This document shows positions 57,538 through 64,000 of a DNA stretch of 64,000 nt, in pieces. Source of the DNA: Symbiodinium natans (lineage: Eukaryota; Sar; Dinophyceae; Suessiales; Symbiodiniaceae); the NCBI GenBank assembly GCA_905221605.1, contig CAJNDS010001101.1, forward strand, positions 167,501 through 231,500, in the 5' to 3' direction. The notes under the pieces are model-generated. The model saw only the letters and a program-made list of their open reading frames with translations, was not told where the DNA came from and ran no database searches. The position numbers and the translations under genes are program-made. Within the stretch, counting starts at the first letter, position 1; each line of letters starts with the position of its first letter.

Positions 57538-57660
57538 CCCTAGGGTTTGGGGTTTGGGGTTTAGGGTTTAGGGTTTAGGGTTGGGTTTAGGGCCCCTTGA
57601 CCCCTGAACCCCTAAACCCTAAATCCCTGAACCCCCAAACCCCTAAACCTAAGGGCTCCA
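57538..57660. repeat. Telomere tract with both inverted junctions
   Basis: AACCCTAGGGTTTGGGG (C-to-G) at 57537-57553, TTTAGGG units to 57590, then GGGCCCCTTGACCCC and CCCTAAACCC (G-to-C). Two strand flips within 60 bp. Confidence 0.9.
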
Positions 57661-58189
57661 AGCTTGTCAGTAAGTATGCCGCCTGGATGTTGAAGTCCTG
57701 TCAGGGCCAAGTCGAGTTTAGGTTTCGTAGTTCTCCTTCGCCATCGGGGTGAAGATTTTGGGGACCCTAGACACCCGAAACCCTTAACCGCATAGCTCTC
57801 AAGTAGGATTCCAGAGGAATACTACCTGCCAGTAGCCAAGAAATTTCATCGAGGTCTCGCAGGGTTTAGGGAGCGTGCCAAGTTAAGAGATAAAATGCTG
57901 GGTCGGCCTTTAAAACCCTTTGAAAAGATTCGTAGCTTGGGTTCCGATTCTACCCCCCCCACCCAAAGAAAGAACATGTTTTCAATACCCCGAAGGCCTA
58001 CCGAGATGTAGGTGGTTTAGGGTGTAGTGCGCCTTGTAGTTTGTAGGGTTTAGGGTTCAGGGTTCAGGGTTTAGGGTGTACATTATAGAGTGGGAGGGAG
58101 TATCCAAGCTTAGGCGAACAAAAACAAAACTTGCTCTTGTGTAGGGCACCCTGAGAAAATCTAAGCCCCAAGCCCGAAACATTAGACCC
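57661..58189. other. Unique DNA with short G-strand tract
   Basis: TTTAGGG/TTCAGGG at 58045-58078. No gene. Confidence 0.4.
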
Positions 58190-58322
58190 TAAGCCCTAAA
58201 CCCTAAACCCTAAATGCTAAACCCGGATCGGTGATTTTGCAAAGGGCTGTTCCAAAGATCTACATTCCCCTAAATCCCACCCCCTAAACCCTTCTCTCTG
58301 GAGGGTGCTGGATTTTCTTTAG

Positions 58323-58415
58323 GGGGTGGGGGGTGGGGGGTGGGGGGTGGGGTGGGGTGGGGGGTGGAGGGTGGGGGGTGGGGGGTGGGCGGAGGGGGGT
58401 GGCGGGGGAGAGCTC
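58323..58415 (+). repeat. GGGGTGGGGGG tract
   Basis: Guanine runs of 4-6 separated by single T, about 80 bp, strong G-quadruplex potential; poly-Gly/Trp frames are artefacts. Confidence 0.95.
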
Positions 58416-58929
58416 AAACACCTGTTTTGGAGATGCCAACCCCTCATGAGGTGTGATCTTGTTTATAAGAGGGGGCCCATTATCCGACTGTTAGTGAGCT
58501 GGGGCAGAACTCAAGGTTTAGGGTTAAAAAAGAGAACCGTCTTCGAGCTTTCCCGCAGGTTCACTGAGAGACGGGGGAGGCGAGAGGTGCTTGGCATCCT
58601 GCTCTGCATTAGATTCGACCCCCGCCCCCCCCCCCCCCAACGCAAACAATTGCATTCATTGTTTTTTTTGGGGGGTCTAACTGCCTAACATTCTTATTGC
58701 TTTTTACGTTATTCTCCCAGGACCAAAGGAATATGAAGGTCAACCTCTATAATTCCTACAAAATAAGAAAACAAAACAAAGCTCAAAGTTCCTGTTTTGG
58801 CTCGCTAAGTTTAAGCGAACCCACTGGTACCAACAACCCTAAGCCCTAAACCCTAAACTCTAACCCTAAACTCTAAACCCTAAACCCTAAACCCTAAAAA
58901 AGAGGTCTAGGTAAGGTGCACAGTAGGAG
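58416..58929. other. Unique DNA, C/T/G runs, C-strand telomere words
   Basis: C14 at 58625-58638, T8G6 at 58662-58676, CCCTAAA/ACTCTAA at 58835-58898. The 120-aa frame from 58326 starts in the G tract. Confidence 0.45.
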
Positions 58930-59044
58930 CCTAGACCCGCGAGTAGCCTAGGAATAAAAAAGGGTACCCTTTTTGGTTTTACGGGGATTATAAGGGAACA
59001 CCAACCCTAAAAAAGGGATAAAAGGGGCCTTCTCCCGGTCCTAG
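58930..59044. mobile_element. MITE-like family I, copy 5, with possible 7-bp duplication
   Basis: CCTAGACCCGCGAGTAGCC and GGCCTTCTCCCGGTCCTAG. TAGGAGC precedes the left end (58925-58931) and recurs at the right end (59042-59048), although TAG overlaps the inverted repeat itself. Confidence 0.75.
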
Positions 59045-59151
59045 GAGCTTCAACTGTGGGGTGATACAGTTTGTGAGGGTCTGGGACTTCGCGACAATAA
59101 GTAGGGTCGGGCCCCGAACGCTCTCGGAACAAGAGCCCAAAACCTGGGCCG

Positions 59152-59384
59152 GCCCCCCCCCCACCCCCCCCACCCCCCCCCCCCCCCCAACCCCCCCCCC
59201 CACCCCCCCCCCACCCCCCCTCCCCCCCCCCCCCCCCACCCCCCCCCCCCCCCCCCCACCACCCCCCCCCCCCCCCCCACCCCCCCCCCCCCCCACCCCC
59301 CCCCCCCCCCCCCACCCCCCACCCACCCCCCACCCCCCCCCCCCCCCCCCCCCCCCACCCCCCCCCCCCACCCCCCCCCCCCCT
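59152..59384 (+). repeat. Poly-C tract with single A interruptions, ~230 bp
   Basis: C-runs of 4 to 20 separated by single A (twice AA, once T). Its complement is nearly continuous G. Poly-Pro/poly-Gly frames of up to 170 aa on both strands are translations of it. Confidence 0.97.
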
Positions 59385-59444
59385 TTGCAAGAGTCGAGTC
59401 CAGTTTCGAGTGGTGGGTGTAGGGTTGAAGGCTTACCCTAAACT

Positions 59445-60010
59445 CGTGCATCGTATAAACCCTATAAACCCCATAAACCCCATGAACCCCAAAGAGTCTA
59501 TATACCCTGTAAACCCTATAACCCCATAAACCTAGTGTAAAACCATATGCAAAAACATGCAAAACCCCATACGCCCTTCAAGTCCTACAAACAGCGCAGT
59601 TCTTTGTTTATAACGAAATAGCAAAGCCTTTCTTTTCGAGTTGGTAATCTCGCCCACGGCTCTAATCCTATAAACCCTACAACCCTACAAACCCTATAAG
59701 CCCTATGTACCACCCTATAAACAGAACCCCCTACAACCCTACATACCCTAGAAACCCTACTAGGAACCCAATGTAAGTCCTATGAACCCTAGAAACCCTA
59801 CTAGAAACCCAATGTAAGCCCTATAAACCCCAGAAACCCTACTAGAAACCCAATGTAAGCCCTATAAACCCTATAAACCCTATAAACCCTAGACACCCTA
59901 CTAGAAACCCTATAAACTCTATAAACCCCATAAACCCCATAAACCCTACAAACCCTATAAGCCCAAATGCTACAAAACCTATAAACCCTATAAGCCCTTT
60001 AAACCCTTTA
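59445..60010 (-). repeat. Degenerate 9-mer AAACCCTAT region, ~560 bp
   Basis: AAACCCTATAAACCCC words; a ~42-bp higher-order unit GAAACCCTACTAGAAACCC..AATGTAAGCCCTAT is repeated 3 times (59755-59865). Inverse-strand counterpart of 31385. Confidence 0.9.
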
Positions 60011-60079
60011 GAAATGTGAGGAGGCGAGGGGCCTGCAGCAGCCTCCGAGAGCAAGTTGCTGAGGATGCGGCAGTCCTCT

Positions 60080-60195
60080 GGAATACACGCAGGGTTTAAA
60101 GGGTTTAGGGTTTTTTGGGTTTATACTATTCTAGGGTTACGGGGTTTATAGGGTTTAGGGTTTAGGGTTTGGGGTTTAGGGTTTTTGGTTCAGGG
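60080..60195 (+). repeat. G-strand telomere-like words
   Basis: TTTAGGG, TTTATAGGG, TTTGGGG and TTTTTGG variants. Confidence 0.8.
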
Positions 60196-60964
60196 TACAT
60201 GTGGGGGAAGGACATAGGACTTCGGATTTGGGGATTTCTCCACGTTATGGTCCGGGTCAAATTTAGGTTTAAAGGTCTAAGTGAATTCCCATAGGAATAG
60301 GGTGTGCGCCCCCCCTGCGTCCGAAGCTGCAAACAGCCTCGTTCTCTCTTACGCCCCGGGTTAGGGGTTTACAATTTAGGGGTTAAGCACCCTGTAAACA
60401 TCTTGTGGCACTTCATAGAACAGGAGTACAAAGTAAAACAAACGAAAACCCCCAAGCATGGTTTAGTCGAGTTTTGTTCCTCAAGGGTTCTATATACCTA
60501 TAGGCTTATATGGGTTATACATACTCACAAAGAATGCGGACACACTTATAGAGGCAAGTACTACCCAAAACCCTAAACCCTAAACCCTGCACCTGCCCCT
60601 GAAACCTTGCCTCCTCGTCCAACTCTGTTGGCGCGCAGCCTTCTTTGACAGCTTGGACAACACCTGGGCAGTTTCCTAAATCAGTGCCCCTTTTGGGTAC
60701 CCATCATAAGGCGGCACCCTTGAAAAAGGGATCCCAACAGGGACCCGAATTTAGAGAACCAGTTCATCGGTAGCTACAAGTTCTAGGAATGGTTGAAGGT
60801 GAAGAGTCTTGGGTAGTATTGGGTATGGTGGGTGTAGGTGTGTGGGCCATGGGCAGGTAAACATAGCTCGGATTGCAAGAGTGCGGTAGATACCTTTACG
60901 AGTCGCTAAAACTCGGGCTGCGGGGATGCGAATGCAGCAGCAACCTTAGACTCTACACATTCCT
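60196..60964. other. Unique DNA with a possible family G remnant
   Basis: CCCTAAA x2 at 60572-60588. CCCTTTTGGGTACCC..GGGATCCC..GGGACCCGAATTTAGAG at 60688-60760 resembles family G but lacks clear ends. Confidence 0.35.
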
Positions 60965-61140
60965 GTATGCTCAAAGCGAGTTCAAAACCAGAACCTTAAG
61001 CTAAAGTCCTAAACACCTATTCTTCACAGCCCATAAGCCCGCGCGCCACTCAACCCACATGTCTTTCGGGGTGGGCGGACACTGGTCCCACGCTGGCGAC
61101 CAATGCGCCCGCCAGGGTTTACCCTCTATCAACTGCACTG
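60965..61140. repeat. Dispersed repeat R1, copy 2
   Basis: AAGCGAGTTCAAAACCAGAAC and TGTCTTTCGGGGTGGGCGG, matched with 38760-39080 at about 75-80 percent by eye. The minus strand reads PPTPKDMWVEWRAGL. No telomere words inside. Confidence 0.4.
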
Positions 61141-61202
61141 TGGCAGAAAGCCCGGAGCAACCTAGCATAGTAGCTCGGTGTTTCAAAGAACAATAAACGC
61201 TC

Positions 61203-61265
61203 AACCCTAAAACCCTAAACCCTAAACCCTAAACCCGAAAACCCTTAACCCTAAACCCTTAAAAA
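61203..61265 (-). repeat. C-strand telomere tract
   Basis: CCCTAAA x4 with CCCGAAA and CCCTTAA variants. Confidence 0.9.
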
Positions 61266-61359
61266 CAAAAACAGCCCTGCAGGGTAGCGTGAGGCATTGG
61301 CCGGCCACATCGAGGTGACGGAGGTTGCGCCGCCTTGGGCAGCAAATGGATGCATAGAG

Positions 61360-61504
61360 TACTTGGAGGTTCATGGTACTCATTAACCAATTATAACTGT
61401 ACTTATAATTGTACTTATAACCATATTAGGGCACTTAAGAGGCTTATAAGTACAGTTATAAGTACAGCTATAATTGGTTGATAAGTACCATGAGCCTCCA
61501 AGTA
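61360..61504. mobile_element. MITE-like family A, copy 9 (best conserved)
   Basis: Ends TACTTGGAGGTTCATGGTAC and GTACCATGAGCCTCCAAGTA, then a nearly continuous mirror: TAACCAATTATAACTGTACT against AGTACAGCTATAATTGG. The whole element is one long imperfect hairpin. Confidence 0.9.
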
Positions 61505-61515
61505 AGGCTAAGGTT

Positions 61516-61608
61516 TACCCATAGGCTCCAATCTAGCTCCGACTTGGCTGGCTAAAGGGGATTCTAGTATACTACCCCAAAAAAGGTACTACATAGGAGC
61601 CTTTGGGA
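61516..61608. mobile_element. MITE-like family D, copy 5
   Basis: TACCCATAGGCTCCAATCTA and TACATAGGAGCCTTTGGG; core GATTCTAGTATACTACCCC. Only 11 bp after family A copy 9. Confidence 0.85.
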
Positions 61609-61665
61609 AGGGTTTAAGAACTAAGAGTCCAGGAGTGTTAACCGTCCCCAACTACCTAGTTACTA

Positions 61666-61830
61666 CCCTAAACCCTAGACCCTAGACCCTAAACCCTAAA
61701 CCCTAAACTTCGGGGGCTGAAGCCTGCACTTGAGGATTGCAACGTACTCAGCTGCGGGGGTGGGGCTATGCACTCTTGACGGCGTACGCGGTGTAGGGAT
61801 TAGGGTTTAGGGTTTAGGGTTTAGGATAAG
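61666..61830. repeat. C-strand then G-strand telomere tract
   Basis: CCCTAGA x2 and CCCTAAA x4 (61666-61711); TTTAGGG x4 (61797-61828). Confidence 0.9.
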
Positions 61831-62195
61831 ACCTTTGTTTTTTTGCTCACCTGGTTCTGGTGGGTGGGTGTTTTGGCTTTTAGGGGTTTGTGCGCTGGAG
61901 CGTCTGGAGCCCTACGTAAGTCTTAAACCCTATGGAGACTGCAGCGTTTCCCTAAACCCTCAACCCTCAACCCTCAACCCTAACAAACACGAATTCCACC
62001 GCTAGAAAGGATCTTGGGTTAGGTTTGAGTAGGCTTGAAGGTTCTAAGGTTCAGGATTTGGGGTAACAATTCCTCGGCCTCCACATTCCCGGGCCCCAAC
62101 TTACCTTCAGAACCGCGCTTGCTGTCCCAGCTCAGAATCCATGCAACTCTGCAAGGTCATAAGCTCCCAAAGAACATCGAAAGTGACGATTTCAG
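61831..62195. other. Unique DNA with CCCTCAA words
   Basis: CCCTCAA x3 at 61953-61980. No gene. Confidence 0.4.
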
Positions 62196-62525
62196 GGTTT
62201 AGGGTTCTAGGGTTTAAGGTTTAGGGTTTAGGGTTTAGGGTTTAGGATTTAGGGTTTAGGGTTTAGGGTTTAGGGTTAGGGTTTGGGGTTTAGGGTTTAG
62301 GGCTTAGGGGCATACTAGGTAGGGGCATCCGAGGTGCTTTGCGGTGATCGTGCGAGGCATGATCCAGGGTCTCTCCTTTCGGATTCCCACCTGCGCAACA
62401 GACTTGGCTCAGTGGAGACCCCGAAGCCACTAAACCCTAAACCCTAAACCCTAAACCCTAAACCCTAAACCCTGAACCCTGAACCCTGAACCTTGAACCC
62501 TGAACCCTGAACCCTGAACCCCACA
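62196..62525. repeat. G-strand tract, unique spacer, C-strand tract with CCCTGAA run
   Basis: TTTAGGG units 62196-62310; CCCTAAA x6 then CCCTGAA x7 at 62432-62525. Another ordered change of unit. Confidence 0.93.
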
Positions 62526-62979
62526 GAAGAACCCAGAACATTTTGGGGCATCTTGCTTCTGAAATGGGCGTTGTTCTATATCAAGGGTCCACTAGTAAGA
62601 GGAAGCTCGAAGGGTTTAGGTCTTCGGTGTGGGGTTGAAAGCCTGAACATCGTAAACCCTAAACCCTACACCCTAAACCCTAAACCCGTAGTCCGTGGAA
62701 CATTTAGGGTTCTTAGGCGCAGTGGGCCTCCAGACCTCCATTCACGGGGAGTTACCCCTAGGATTCTGGAAAATGTTGCCGAGGTTTAGAGTCTAGGGTT
62801 TAGGGTTTAGGACGGCAGAAACCCTCCTGACTTTGCAGCTTTTTGTTTCTTTTTTTTGGGGGGGGGGGCCTCAACTGGAGCCTCCAAGGTTCCTTCTGAG
62901 CCTCCGAAAGCTAGCCGAGGGCCTCCAAGGGCCTTCACCAGGTCTCGAACGCCGCCAAGCCTTCCAAAGGCCTGAAACC
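62526..62979. other. Unique DNA, telomere words, T8G11 junction
   Basis: CGTAAACCCTAAACC..CCCGTAG at 62651-62692; T8G11 at 62849-62868; GAGCCTCCAAGG/GAGCCTCCGAAAG/GGGCCTCCAAGG repeats at 62878-62930. Confidence 0.5.
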
Positions 62980-63099
62980 TACTTAGAAGCTCTGTCGACT
63001 TCGTGAGTCAACTTGGTCTCCCTTAGAAACCCCTCCTATAATCCCCATAGCCCACCTTACTAACCCTACTTACTAAGTCAAAAAGGGACTTCCAAGCAG
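62980..63099. mobile_element. MITE-like family K, copy 2
   Basis: TACTTAGAAGCTCTGTCGAC and CAAAAAGGGACTTCCAAGCAG; core CTATAATCCCCATAGCCCACC aligned with 12223-12340. Confidence 0.75.
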
Positions 63100-63150
63100 T
63101 TGTCCAGCCTCCACGGGGGGCTAAATGGGCAACCTTTTGGATTATATCTT

Positions 63151-63250
63151 GGTAGCCCAGTAACCATGTAGGGTGTTTCCTTTCTTGGGTTGGTTTCTTG
63201 TAACGGGAACCTTGAACCAAAAAAAGGAAAATGGTACCTCTGGGCGACGA
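63151..63250. mobile_element. MITE-like family F, copy 8
   Basis: GGTAGCCCAGTAACCATGTA and ATGGTACCTCTGGGCGACGA; GGGAACCTTGAACCAAAAAAAGG inside as in copy 1 (3453). Confidence 0.75.
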
Positions 63251-63519
63251 TGGTATAGGGATCATAACACCCCAAAGGCTTCCAAGCCTGAGTCAGTCGA
63301 CTGAGAAAACTGGGTTGGTTGTAGGTGGTAGCGAAGTAAGTAAGAACAAATTTCTAATCTAGGGGTGATACCAATTGAACAGCGATGCAAAGGGGCCTTG
63401 CCAATCGCCGGATGAGGCCAATCCCAAACCCTGAGCCGCTTCAACCCTTTCAGGGCCTGGGGCCCGTCTGGGAGGGTTTGCCTTTCAGAACTTCAATGCA
63501 AGAAGCTCCGAAACGCACA
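63251..63519. other. Unique DNA, no gene recognised
   Basis: Short minus-strand frames at 63023-63444 overlap the MITEs and carry no recognised motif. Confidence 0.35.
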
Positions 63520-63590
63520 GGGTTTAGGACTTAGGGTTTAGGGCTTAGGGTTTATAATAGGGTTTAGGGTTTAGGGTTTAGGGTTTACAG
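63520..63590 (+). repeat. G-strand telomere tract
   Basis: TTTAGGG x8 with CTTAGGG and TATAATAGGG. Confidence 0.9.
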
Positions 63591-63747
63591 TGGAGGGAAA
63601 CTCTGGATCCTCCACACCCGAACGCCTCAAACAGAAAAGCTTCCATCGTCTCCAGGCCGCGCAAGCCAGGGTGCTTCCAGGAGCCATGAATCTTGCCTTC
63701 AGGCGCTTCCCCTAAATAACCCCTATATATGATTCAGCCCCGGCGGG

Positions 63748-63780
<33 letters not shown>

Positions 63781-63800
63781 ACCCCCCCCCCCCCCTGTGG
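63591..63800. other. Unique DNA and two C homopolymers
   Basis: C27 at 63748-63774 and C14 at 63782-63795, the second followed by TGTGG. Confidence 0.85.
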
Positions 63801-63816
63801 TGTGGTTGGGGGTTGG

Positions 63817-63957
63817 TTTTAGGGGGTTTAGGGTTTAGGGTTTAGGGTTTAGGGTTTAGGGTTTAGGGTTTTAGGGTTTTAGGGTTTTAGGGTTTAGGGT
63901 TTAGGGTTTAGGGTTTAGGGTTTAGGGTTTAGGGTTTAGGGTTTAGGGTTTAGGGTT
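63817..63957 (+). repeat. G-strand telomere array, ~18 units
   Basis: TTTAGGG with three TTTTAGGG 8-mers in the middle. A C-run plus TGTGG occurs on both sides (63782-63800 and 63987-64000); the right one is cut by the window end. Confidence 0.95.
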
Positions 63958-64000
63958 TTCCCCGCGGATGGGGTACTAAGATGATCCCCCCCCCCTGTGG

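Noticed and set aside
58793-58808. Second spliced-leader-like word GTTTTGGCTCGCTAAG
   Set aside because: The AAG is displaced by an insertion and the 5' half does not match. Too weak.
59007-59562. Long poly-Gly / poly-Pro frames (up to 170 aa) on both strands
   Set aside because: Translations of a poly-C tract with A interruptions; open in many frames at once, no non-repetitive domain.

Overview
This window is repeat-dominated nuclear eukaryotic DNA. Its most visible signal is the 7-mer TTTAGGG / CCCTAAA, the plant/alveolate-type telomere repeat. It recurs in short interstitial tracts (roughly 2 to 25 units) every few hundred bases, in both orientations, from end to end. I see no intact protein-coding gene, rRNA or tRNA. 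Almost every open frame is either a translation of telomere-like repeats (peptides ending in NPKP or LGFRV), a translation of C/G or pyrimidine tracts, or a short chance frame. The best organism guess is a dinoflagellate or related alveolate alga. The reasons are the TTTAGGG unit, a decayed LINE with RT plus RNase H, and a near-match to the dinoflagellate spliced leader at 4332-4351. This is inference, and another alga with the same telomere unit cannot be excluded.

Layout. 1-2.0 kb is a dense telomere-like mosaic. 2-6.8 kb holds clustered small inverted-repeat elements (MITE-like) between telomeric tracts. 7.0-10.2 kb is one LINE-type retrotransposon on the minus strand, broken by several frameshifts and a stop. 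11.4-12.0 kb holds telomeric and 9-mer variant arrays, and 12.7-13.6 kb is a unique block. 14.4-14.8 kb is a ~68-bp tandem array. 15-34 kb alternates MITEs, telomeric tracts and short unique stretches. 35.4-36.3 kb is a 17-copy ~30-bp minisatellite followed by an unusual unique block. 37-48 kb holds more MITEs, a low-GC block (43.66-44.23 kb) and a possible protein fragment (45.7-46.1 kb). 48.1-48.5 kb is a TIR element with a clear 10-bp target duplication. 50-64 kb holds 9- and 10-mer minisatellites, two long C-rich tracts and further MITEs.

By comparing copies inside the window I could define thirteen families of short inverted-repeat elements (called A to M here), most with 2 to 9 copies. 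No copy encodes a recognisable transposase, so any movement would depend on enzymes encoded elsewhere. These families also work as a clock: several copies are interrupted by telomere repeats, so those repeats arrived after the element. Several telomeric tracts are flanked by short direct duplications of non-telomeric sequence (5309/5351, 34355/34382, 55945/55974, and weaker cases). This supports insertion of telomere repeats at staggered breaks, as opposed to chromosome fusion alone. This mosaic of mobile inverted repeats and inserted telomere tracts is the most interesting property of the window.
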